NCBI GenBank assembly: GCA_937899065.1
Contig: CALBPG010000018.1
Location: 1 to 40,341 of the forward strand
Direction: 5' to 3'
DNA length: 40,341 nt
Source: an uncultured Allomuricauda sp.
GTDB taxonomy: Bacteria; Bacteroidota; Bacteroidia; Flavobacteriales; Flavobacteriaceae
Shown: positions 6,979 to 13,587 of the stretch, in pieces
Layout: each line of letters starts with the position of its first letter
How positions within the stretch are numbered: the stretch's first letter is position 1
Notes under the pieces: model-generated
Database searches by the model: none
Told to the model about the DNA's origin: nothing
What the model saw: only the letters and a program-made list of their open reading frames with translations
Program-made: the position numbers and the translations under genes

Positions 6979-9180
6979 CTAGTTGCCTAACTCCAATTGA
7001 TTTTTGACCAAGGCATAATAGGTGCCCCTTTTTTCGGTGAGCTCTTCGTGAGTTCCTTTTTCTATCACCTTTCCAGAATCCAACACCACGTTTTGGTCAG
7101 CATTTTTATCGGTACTCAATCGGTGCGCCACTACGACAACGGTTTTTCCTTTGTAGAATTCCTCCAGGTTTTCCATTATGGTTTTCTCATTATTGGCATC
7201 TAGTGCGCTGGTCGCTTCATCAAAAAATATGTAATTCGGATTTTTATACACTGACCTTGCAATAAGGATGCGTTGTTTTTGACCCCCGCTGATGTTGGTT
7301 CCAGCACTACCAATTTTGGTATTGAAACCGGTTGGTAGCTGCTCAATGTAATCTGTAATATTGGCCACCTCTGTAGCATGAATCAAACGTTTTTTATCAA
7401 TAGCCCGGTCTGAGTCTGATTCTGAAATATTTCTGGCGATGGTGTCCCCAAACAAAAAACCATCCTGCATTACCGAACCACAATTCTTTCGCCAAAAACT
7501 AGCACTGATGTTAGAGAGTTTGGTATTCCCGACACTGATATTTCCACCTGTAGGTTCATAAAACCGAAGTAACAATTTTATTAAAGTCGTTTTTCCGCTC
7601 CCGCTCGCACCTACGATAGCGGTAATTTTTCCTTCAGGAATATCCAATGAGATATTATCCAAGACTTTTGGAGAGCTGGAACCCCCATAGCGGAACGTCA
7701 AGTTCTCTAATTTCAAGGATTTCTTTTTCGGAAGCTCATGCAGTTTTTCGTCTGCATCTTCTTCATCTTTTTGGTTGTGGATTTCGGAAAGGCGTTCCAA
7801 ACTGATTTTGGCATCTTGTCCCGTTTGGATAAACGAAATGAAGTTGCTTATCGGAAGGTTGAGTTGTCCGATAATATATTGTACGGAGAGCATCATCCCT
7901 AAGGTGAGCTGGCCATCAATTACAGATTTGGCCGCCACAAAGGTGATAAGGATGTTTTTTAATTCATTAAAAAATGTGCCTCCAACATTCTGGGTTTGCG
8001 TCAAGGCCAAACTTTTGATGGAAATTTTGAAAAGCTTCACTTGAATACTCTCCCATTCCCATCGTCGTCTTCTTTCTGAACCATTTAGTTTGATTTCCTG
8101 CATTCCCGAAATCAGTTGGTAAATGCTACTTTGGTTGTCCGCAGCCTGGTCAAATCTTTTGTAATCCAGTTCGGCTCGTTTCTTCAAGAAGAGGAGTGTC
8201 CAAGCCACATAAATAATAGAGCCAAACAGGAAAATGAGAAATATGGTGAGGCTGTAGTAGGCAAGAACAAATCCAAAAATGACCACATTAAAGGCTGAAA
8301 AAATGGTGTTCAAGGTGGTACTGGACAAAAAGCCCTGAATTCTATCGTGGTCATAAATCCGTTGGATAATGTCGCCTGTATTTTTGGAATCGAAGAACGC
8401 GATGGGCAGTCGCATGAGTTTCAGCAGAAAATCAGAAACCAAATTGATGTTTATTCGGCTGGTGATGTGCAATAGAATCCAACTCCGAATGACCTCAACG
8501 CTCGTCTGCGAAGCAAACAAAGTGAGTTGGGCAATCAATATCAAATACACAAAGTTGATGTTCTGGTAATTGATACCGTAATCCACAATAGATTGGGTCA
8601 AAAAAGGAAAAATCAGTTGTAGAATACTGCCAACAAACAGCCCCAAGAATAATTGCGCAAGGTATTTGGAGTAAGGTCTAAAGTATCTGAATAAAAAAGA
8701 AAACCCTTTGGCCTCTTGTGCCTCTTCTTCCGTTTCATAAAACCTTGGTGTGGTTTCAAGCAGCAATAAGTAGCCTTCCGAGTTTGTGCCCGCGCCTTTG
8801 CCAATCCATCCTTCAAGGAAATCTTCTACAGAATACTCCAATAAATTATGGGCAGGGTCTGCTACATAAACCTTCCCTTTACTGATTTTGTGCACCACAA
8901 CAAAGTGCTTTTGCCGCCAATGCGCAATACAGGGTAGGGGTACTTCAGCGGTTAGGGTTTCAAAGTCGACACTTACGGCCAGTGTTCGAAACCCGATGGT
9001 TTCCGCAGCATCGGCAATGCCACCTAAAGAAACCCCTTCACGAGTAATGTTCGATTTTTCACGGAGGTAATCCGCAGGGTAGGACTTTCCGTAATATTTC
9101 GCAACCATTCGTAAACACGTAGGGCCACAATCCATTTGGTCCAATTGCTTAAAAAAAGGAAAGCGTCCGACACGAAACAT
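6979..9180 (-). CDS. lanT: Bifunctional peptidase/ABC exporter (C39 peptidase, LanT type)
   Basis: The 733-aa protein combines leader cleavage and export. The N-terminal C39 domain has Q12, C18 in QLDQMDCGPTC, H92 in KHFVVVH and D108 in ADPA, a complete catalytic set for cutting after double glycine. A six-helix membrane domain spans about 160-460. The ATPase domain shows Walker A GASGSGKTT, signature ISGGQKQR, Walker B YIFFDEATSALD and the switch His in VVVAHRLST. Both precursors in the window carry GG at 26-27, so they are the expected substrates (inference). It runs opposite to the biosynthetic genes and is followed immediately by the HlyD-like partner. Confidence 0.93.
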   Translation of the reverse strand: MFRVGRFPFFKQLDQMDCGPTCLRMVAKYYGKSYPADYLREKSNITREGVSLGGIADAAETIGFRTLAVSVDFETLTAEVPLPCIAHWRQKHFVVVHKISKGKVYVADPAHNLLEYSVEDFLEGWIGKGAGTNSEGYLLLLETTPRFYETEEEAQEAKGFSFLFRYFRPYSKYLAQLFLGLFVGSILQLIFPFLTQSIVDYGINYQNINFVYLILIAQLTLFASQTSVEVIRSWILLHITSRININLVSDFLLKLMRLPIAFFDSKNTGDIIQRIYDHDRIQGFLSSTTLNTIFSAFNVVIFGFVLAYYSLTIFLIFLFGSIIYVAWTLLFLKKRAELDYKRFDQAADNQSSIYQLISGMQEIKLNGSERRRRWEWESIQVKLFKISIKSLALTQTQNVGGTFFNELKNILITFVAAKSVIDGQLTLGMMLSVQYIIGQLNLPISNFISFIQTGQDAKISLERLSEIHNQKDEEDADEKLHELPKKKSLKLENLTFRYGGSSSPKVLDNISLDIPEGKITAIVGASGSGKTTLIKLLLRFYEPTGGNISVGNTKLSNISASFWRKNCGSVMQDGFLFGDTIARNISESDSDRAIDKKRLIHATEVANITDYIEQLPTGFNTKIGSAGTNISGGQKQRILIARSVYKNPNYIFFDEATSALDANNEKTIMENLEEFYKGKTVVVVAHRLSTDKNADQNVVLDSGKVIEKGTHEELTEKRGTYYALVKNQLELGN

Positions 9181-9310
9181 ACTCTAAGATAGCGATAATT
9201 AGAAAGGAGAAGATTACAGTAGACGAAGAAATTTCAGAAGCTTGTCGGTTATCTGCAAAGGAGTTTACTTTACATCTTGCGCTTTGCCACTTAGATAAAA
9301 GCATATTTGC

Positions 9311-9344
9311 TTTGTAGGTATTTCAATTTTATGAATTATATTTG
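9311..9344 (+). promoter_or_regulatory. Bacteroidota-type promoter of rpsP-rimM
   Basis: TTTG at 9311-9314 and TATATTTG at 9337-9344 match the -33 TTTG and -7 TAnnTTTG elements, with 22 bases between them. Transcription would start near 9350 and leave a leader of about 84 bases. Confidence 0.8.
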
Positions 9345-9373
9345 CACCCGCTTTCAAAGAAAAGTGACAAAGT

Positions 9374-9418
9374 TCTTGGGTTTCAAGAGCAGAATTAATA
9401 ACCAGGGTCGGGCACCCT
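9374..9418 (+). promoter_or_regulatory. Two small hairpins in the rpsP leader
   Basis: TCTTG (9374-9378) pairs with CAAGA (9384-9388), and AGGGT (9404-9408) pairs with ACCCT (9414-9418). Ribosomal protein leaders often carry autoregulatory structures, but no known motif is recognised here. Confidence 0.35.
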
Positions 9419-9433
9419 ACAAATTAATGTGAT

Positions 9434-10021
9434 ATGCCAGTAAAAATTAGACTTCAAAGACACGGTAAAAAAGGTAAACCTTTCTATTGGGTAGTTGCCG
9501 CCGATTCAAGATCAAAAAGAGACGGTAAATTTTTGGAAAAGTTGGGTACTTACAACCCTAACACAAATCCTGCTACCATCAATTTAGATGTTGACGGTTC
9601 GGTAAAATGGTTGCAAAATGGAGCGCAACCCACCGACACGGCTCGTGCTATTCTTTCGTACAAAGGTGTAATGTTGAAAAAGCACCTTTTGGTGGGAGTG
9701 AGAAAAGGCGCTTTAACCGAAGAGCAAGCTGAAGAAAAGTTCCAAGCTTGGTTGGCTGGAAAAGAAGAAGGCATTCAAGCGAAAATTGATGGTTTGGACA
9801 AGGCAAAAGCCGATGCCAAAGCCAAAGCTTTAGAAGCTGAAAAAGAAGTAAGCGACAAAAGAGCTGCTGCATTGGCCCCTGCCGTTGAAGAGGAAGTAGC
9901 CGAAGAGGCTGCAGAAGCAACAGAAGCTGTTGCCGAAACTACTGAAGTTGCTGAAGCTACTACTGAAGCACCAGCTGAAGAAGCTCCTGCTACCGAAGCA
10001 GCTGCTACGGAAGAAGAATAA
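9434..10021 (+). CDS. rpsP: 30S ribosomal protein S16
   Basis: S16 binds 16S rRNA and helps assemble the small subunit body. The first 80 or so residues are the S16 core ([20 protein letters not shown], then [13 protein letters not shown]). From about residue 125 the protein continues into an Ala/Glu/Lys-rich tail ending [14 protein letters not shown], which makes it 195 aa against about 80-90 in E. coli. Such tails are common in Bacteroidota. rimM follows 12 bases later, the usual pairing with the S16-dependent maturation factor. Confidence 0.97.
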   Translation: MPVKIRLQRHGKKGKPFYWVVAADSRSKRDGKFLEKLGTYNPNTNPATINLDVDGSVKWLQNGAQPTDTARAILSYKGVMLKKHLLVGVRKGALTEEQAEEKFQAWLAGKEEGIQAKIDGLDKAKADAKAKALEAEKEVSDKRAAALAPAVEEEVAEEAAEATEAVAETTEVAEATTEAPAEEAPATEAAATEEE

Positions 10022-10033
10022 ATCGACGTTAAG

Positions 10034-10564
10034 ATGCGAAAGGAAGAGTGTTTTTACCTCGGAAAAATCGTATCGAAATATAGCTTCAAAGGGGAGGTGT
10101 TGATAAAGCTTGACACAGATGACCCGGGGCAATATAAAGATTTGGAATCAGTTTTTGTTTCATTAGGAAACAATCTGGTTCCTTTTTTTGTGGACCGATG
10201 TCGCCTGCACAAATCCAATCTATTGCGTATTGATTTTGAAGGTGTGAAGGATGAAGCAGCAGCGGATAATATTTTGGGCGCCGAATTGTATCTGCCGCTA
10301 TCCTTGTTGCCAAAGTTGGAAGGGGATAAATTCTATTACCACGAAATCATTGGTTTTGAGGTCATGGATGTCACCCATGGCAGTCTTGGTATTGTCGAAT
10401 CGGTCAATGATAGTGGTGCACAAGACCTGTTCGAAATCAAAAAAGGGGATATTGAACTCTTGATTCCTGTTTCAGATGATATTATCCAAAAGATAGACCG
10501 AAAACAAAAACAAATCCATGTGAAAACGCCATACGGTTTGGTGGATTTATATCTGAATCCATAA
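10034..10564 (+). CDS. rimM: 16S rRNA processing protein RimM
   Basis: RimM binds S19 and the 30S head during 16S maturation. The 176-aa protein has the N-terminal barrel (YLGKIVSKYSFKGEVLIKL) and a PRC-barrel C-terminal half (FYYHEIIGFEVMD, then IPVSDDIIQKID). It lies 12 bases after rpsP and is closed by a terminator at 10566-10589, so the two form a compact operon. Confidence 0.96.
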   Translation: MRKEECFYLGKIVSKYSFKGEVLIKLDTDDPGQYKDLESVFVSLGNNLVPFFVDRCRLHKSNLLRIDFEGVKDEAAADNILGAELYLPLSLLPKLEGDKFYYHEIIGFEVMDVTHGSLGIVESVNDSGAQDLFEIKKGDIELLIPVSDDIIQKIDRKQKQIHVKTPYGLVDLYLNP

Positions 10565-10565
10565 A

Positions 10566-10589
10566 AAAAGCGCCCAAAAAGGCGCTTTT
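10566..10589 (+). terminator. rpsP-rimM terminator
   Basis: AAAAGCGCC (10566-10574), loop CAAAAA and GGCGCTTTT (10581-10589) form a typical intrinsic terminator right after the rimM stop. Its symmetry would also serve leftward transcripts from 10620-10925. Confidence 0.9.
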
Positions 10590-10619
10590 CACTAGAATCA
10601 AGGTTAGGTCAAATACATA

Positions 10620-10721
10620 TTACCATTTTCCGCCTCCGAGAAAGAAGCCTAAAGAAATTATAATTTGAAAGTTTGAATTTTTCCTACTAAACAACTGTCT
10701 TCTCTCATACAAATAGTACAT
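10620..10721 (-). CDS. Unrecognised 33-aa microprotein ending SLGFFLGGGKW
   Basis: The ATG follows directly on the TAG stop of the 67-aa gene at 10722 and is in the same frame. The N-terminal half is basic (YERRQLFSRKNS) and the C-terminal half is hydrophobic (FQIIISLGFFLGGGKW), ending in stop. The composition looks protein-like rather than random: a cationic stretch, then a short membrane-type helix, then GGGKW. It could be a separate small membrane peptide made by re-initiation, or the tail of the upstream gene after a nonsense change. No family is recognised. Confidence 0.55.
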   Translation of the reverse strand: MYYLYERRQLFSRKNSNFQIIISLGFFLGGGKW

Positions 10722-10925
10722 CTAAAGTTCAGTTCTGGATTTTGATTTGTGTTTTTTCAGAACGACTACGATACTTGTGAAAATAACGAACAAAGTCACT
10801 TTGCCAACTAAATAACCGTAGCCATACTCGGAAAGTCTATTCAAACCAATAGTCAATACTCTTAAAATACTGATTAGAAGGATAATTGAAGTCCCCATGG
10901 CTATGTAAAGCAAAATCCTTTTCAC
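10722..10925 (-). CDS. Small membrane protein, unknown function (67 aa)
   Basis: Two hydrophobic helices are visible (about 4-27 and 40-57), with a basic tail KKHKSKSRTEL. No family is recognised. It lies 55 bases downstream of the Bor-like lipoprotein, with a hairpin at 10936-10971 between them. Its stop is followed at once by the ATG of a 33-aa frame. Coding status rests on composition and context. Confidence 0.55.
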   Translation of the reverse strand: MKRILLYIAMGTSIILLISILRVLTIGLNRLSEYGYGYLVGKVTLFVIFTSIVVVLKKHKSKSRTEL

Positions 10926-10935
10926 AATTGTAATT

Positions 10936-10971
10936 AAAGGGAGAATCCAAAACGAATTGAACCCTCCCTTT
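10936..10971 (-). terminator. Hairpin after the Bor-like gene
   Basis: AAAGGGAG (10936-10943) and CTCCCTTT (10964-10971) are perfect inverted repeats with a 20-base loop. On the minus strand the structure follows the lipoprotein stop by about 10 bases and ends in TTTAATT. It may terminate, or partly attenuate, transcription into the 67-aa gene. Confidence 0.45.
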
Positions 10972-10980
10972 TCTTATATA

Positions 10981-11277
10981 TTATTTTGTTACTGTGGTTG
11001 TAGATGGGGAATAGATTCCAAATGTTATTGCTGCAACCAATCCATTTACAAAAGATCTCTTTGTCTGGACAGTATAATTTTCGGCCCCACCTGCCATTTG
11101 TTTAGAGTCTGAAACACCAACTGGAGCTAAACCTCCAATAAGATAGTGATTCCATTTTGTGGTTTGACTGTTCCCTTGAGCACCATTTCCTACTATACTT
11201 GTATAGGAATGACAGGAGGTTAACAACATTGATGAAGCAAATACAACTGTCATCGTTTTCATTGTTTTTTTAATCAT
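10981..11277 (-). CDS. Bor/Iss-like lipoprotein (98 aa)
   Basis: A lipoprotein signal peptide ends in the lipobox LLTSC with C22 as the lipidated residue. The C-terminal half, GGAENYTVQTKRSFVNGLVA then ITFGIYSPS, resembles the Bor family (phage lambda Bor and plasmid Iss: GGAEN, TFVNGLLGFITLGIYTP). In enterobacteria those are outer-membrane lipoproteins linked to serum resistance. Whether this one has a similar role is unknown. No phage genes are nearby, so it is probably a chromosomal relative rather than a prophage cargo gene. Confidence 0.75.
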   Translation of the reverse strand: MIKKTMKTMTVVFASSMLLTSCHSYTSIVGNGAQGNSQTTKWNHYLIGGLAPVGVSDSKQMAGGAENYTVQTKRSFVNGLVAAITFGIYSPSTTTVTK

Positions 11278-11509
11278 GGTCTTTCTTAAATTGAATGTGG
11301 TTCATAATTATTACCTCTTGTTGAGCTAATGTTTTTCATCAAACTCTTTGGTGAAGTAATTTTAATTGAATATCGTGTCAATGTAGTTGGTGTACGAATT
11401 AGATTTAGATTCTATTTGATAAATGGAACGTTTGAGTTAACGAAACCACAATTTGAATTCACCAAGTTGGAAAAGCGAATAAAACGGATAAGAAGTATTC
11501 TTATTCAAG

Positions 11510-11517
11510 TAGCTTTG
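11510..11517 (+). promoter_or_regulatory. Possible -7 element for trmN
   Basis: TAGCTTTG matches TAnnTTTG and lies 34 bases before the trmN start. No good -33 TTG is present at the right distance, so support is modest. Confidence 0.35.
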
Positions 11518-11551
11518 AAAATGTTTCATTATTGGTTAGTCTAGATGTAAG

Positions 11552-12265
11552 ATGAGTAAAGTTTTTAATTTCAAACAATTCGCCGTAATCCAAGACGGTT
11601 GCGCTATGAAAGTAGGTACCGATGGGGTCCTTTTGGGAAGCTGGGCGAACATAGCTCATCAACCCCAAACCATTTTGGATATTGGCTCGGGCACGGGTGT
11701 CATTGCTTTGCAAATGGCACAGCGTTGTGGCGATGCAGATGTCGAGGCTATTGAAATTGAAGAGAACGCTTTCGAAACCTGCGTGCTTAACTTTGAAAAT
11801 TCTCCATGGTCTGATAGATTGTTTTGCTACCATGCGGGTTTGGATGAATTTGTGGATGAGCTTGAGGATACCTATGACTTGATTGTTTCCAACCCACCGT
11901 TTTATGCTGAAAACATGTCCAGCGGAAACCCTGAACGCGATGCCGCACGTCAAAATCAATCGCTTCCTTTCGAGGAATTGGCAGAGGCCGTAGCGAAATT
12001 GCTTTCACCCGCAGGGAAGTTCAATGTAGTGGTTCCATTTTCGGCGGAAGAAGAGTTTATTGCTTTAGCACAATCAAGCGGACTCTTTCCGCATCGCATC
12101 ACGCGCGTAAGGGGTCGAAAAGAACTTCCCTTTAAACGCAGTTTGCTGGAATTTGGTTTTGAGTCAGTTACCCCAACAGGAGAGGAATTGGTCATTGAAA
12201 TCGCAAGACATGAATACACCCCGGAGTACGTTGCCTTGACCCAAGACTTCTACTTGAAAATGTAA
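11552..12265 (+). CDS. trmN: tRNA1(Val) (adenine(37)-N6)-methyltransferase
   Basis: This is a class I SAM-dependent N6-adenine methyltransferase of the YfiC/TrmN type that modifies A37 of tRNA-Val. The 237-aa protein has the N-terminal FKQFAVIQD and MKVGTDGVLLGSW blocks typical of the family, SAM motif LDIGSGTGV at 42-50 and the catalytic NPPF at 114-117 in LIVSNPPFY. It stands alone between the Bor-like set and the REP-like element. Confidence 0.92.
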   Translation: MSKVFNFKQFAVIQDGCAMKVGTDGVLLGSWANIAHQPQTILDIGSGTGVIALQMAQRCGDADVEAIEIEENAFETCVLNFENSPWSDRLFCYHAGLDEFVDELEDTYDLIVSNPPFYAENMSSGNPERDAARQNQSLPFEELAEAVAKLLSPAGKFNVVVPFSAEEEFIALAQSSGLFPHRITRVRGRKELPFKRSLLEFGFESVTPTGEELVIEIARHEYTPEYVALTQDFYLKM

Positions 12266-12297
12266 CAATAGGCTCTGGAATTGTTAAATTTCCTTTC

Positions 12298-12305
12298 TAC
12301 CTTTG
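12298..12305 (+). promoter_or_regulatory. Possible -7 element upstream of gcdH
   Basis: TACCTTTG fits TAnnTTTG. The -33 region is weak (nearest TTG at 12281-12283). If used, the gcdH leader of about 90 bases would contain the palindrome at 12321-12386. Confidence 0.4.
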
Positions 12306-12320
12306 AGAAGTTAATTAATA

Positions 12321-12386
12321 TGTCATTCCGTACCTGATACGGAATCCAAATAGAATTATAATGGATTTCTGCTCTCACGAATGACA
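12321..12386. repeat. REP-like palindromic element (66 bp)
   Basis: The ends are inverted repeats TGTCATTC and GAATGACA. Inside, ATTCCGTA (12325-12332) pairs with TACGGAAT (12338-12345) over a CCTGA loop, and a second pairing ATCCA/TGGAT spans the middle. This layout matches the dispersed intergenic palindromes of many flavobacterial genomes. Only one good copy is in the window, so repetition elsewhere is inferred. Confidence 0.65.
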
Positions 12387-12403
12387 ATTAAGTATTTGTT
12401 TTT

Positions 12404-13582
12404 ATGAAGCCGGATTTATTTGAAGCGCCTGACTACTACAGCTTGGATGATTTGCTCACCGACGAGCATAAATTGATTCGTGATGCAGCGAGACAATGGG
12501 TGAAGCGAGATGTGTCTCCCATTATTGAAGAATACGCCCAAAAAGCGGAATTTCCGAATCAGATTATTGGAGGTTTAGCAGAGATTGGCGCCTTCGGACC
12601 TTACATTCCAGAAGCGTATGGTGGAGCGGGCTTGGACCAAATCAGCTATGGCCTCATCATGCAAGAAATTGAACGTGGTGATAGTGGCGTTCGTTCGACG
12701 GCTTCGGTACAATCCTCTTTAGTGATGTATCCTATCTTCAAATACGGAACCGAGGAACAACGCAAAAAATATTTGCCCAAATTGGCCTCAGGCGAATGGA
12801 TGGGTTGCTTCGGGTTAACAGAACCCAATCATGGGTCCAATCCAGGTGGTATGGAAACCAAATACAAAGACATGGGTGACCACTATTTGTTGAATGGTGC
12901 CAAACTTTGGATTTCCAATTCTCCTTTTGCCAATATAGCAGTGGTTTGGGCCAAAAATGAAGAAGGTCGTATTCACGGATTGATTGTCGAGCGTGGCATG
13001 GAGGGGTTCACCACTCCAGAAACCCACAACAAATGGTCGCTACGAGCTTCGGCCACTGGCGAACTCATTTTTGATGATGTGAAGGTGCCCAAAGAGAACT
13101 TGCTACCGAACAAATCAGGTTTGGGTGCTCCCTTAGGGTGTTTGGATTCTGCGCGCTACGGTATTGCTTGGGGTGCGATTGGTGCGGCAATGGATTGTTA
13201 CGATACGGCATTGCGGTATGCAAAAGAACGTGTTCAATTCGGAAAACCAATTGCAGCGACGCAACTACAGCAGAAAAAATTGGCTGAGATGATTACCGAA
13301 ATCACCAAGGCACAATTACTGGCCTTCCGTTTGGGACAACTCAAAAATGAAGATCGGGCGACAACCGCTCAGATTTCAATGGCGAAGCGTAACAATGTGG
13401 ATATGGCGATTAAAATCGCTCGCGAAGCACGTCAGGTTTTGGGCGGAATGGGCATCACTGGCGACTACAGCATCATGCGCCATATGATGAATTTGGAAAG
13501 CGTCATCACTTACGAAGGCACCCATGACATTCATTTGCTGATTACTGGAGCAGATATTACCGGACACCAGGCTTTCAAGTAG
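12404..13582 (+). CDS. gcdH: Glutaryl-CoA dehydrogenase (acyl-CoA dehydrogenase family)
   Basis: This FAD enzyme oxidises and decarboxylates glutaryl-CoA to crotonyl-CoA in lysine and tryptophan breakdown. The 392-aa length is normal. Visible landmarks are GCFGLTEPNHGSNPGGMET (FAD/substrate segment), the RYGIAWGAIGAA helix and the catalytic base E371 in ITYEGTHDIH. The YEGTHDIH context, rather than that of short-chain dehydrogenases, supports the glutaryl-CoA assignment. It ends 5 bases from the convergent molybdoenzyme gene. Confidence 0.9.
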   Translation: MKPDLFEAPDYYSLDDLLTDEHKLIRDAARQWVKRDVSPIIEEYAQKAEFPNQIIGGLAEIGAFGPYIPEAYGGAGLDQISYGLIMQEIERGDSGVRSTASVQSSLVMYPIFKYGTEEQRKKYLPKLASGEWMGCFGLTEPNHGSNPGGMETKYKDMGDHYLLNGAKLWISNSPFANIAVVWAKNEEGRIHGLIVERGMEGFTTPETHNKWSLRASATGELIFDDVKVPKENLLPNKSGLGAPLGCLDSARYGIAWGAIGAAMDCYDTALRYAKERVQFGKPIAATQLQQKKLAEMITEITKAQLLAFRLGQLKNEDRATTAQISMAKRNNVDMAIKIAREARQVLGGMGITGDYSIMRHMMNLESVITYEGTHDIHLLITGADITGHQAFK

Positions 13583-13587
13583 GAGGG

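Noticed and set aside
9181..9310. Leftward frame of about 57 codons running into the exporter gene in another frame
   Set aside because: It overlaps the exporter start out of frame and has no recognisable features. It is treated as upstream non-coding sequence.
9830..10020. Possible repeat expansion in the rpsP tail
   Set aside because: The GAAGCT/GCTGAA richness reflects the Ala/Glu tail usual in Bacteroidota S16, not a separate element.
11329..11544. 71-aa rightward frame between the Bor-like gene and trmN
   Set aside because: The sequence is AT-rich with no domain or signal, and it contains the possible trmN -7 element. The composition looks like chance.
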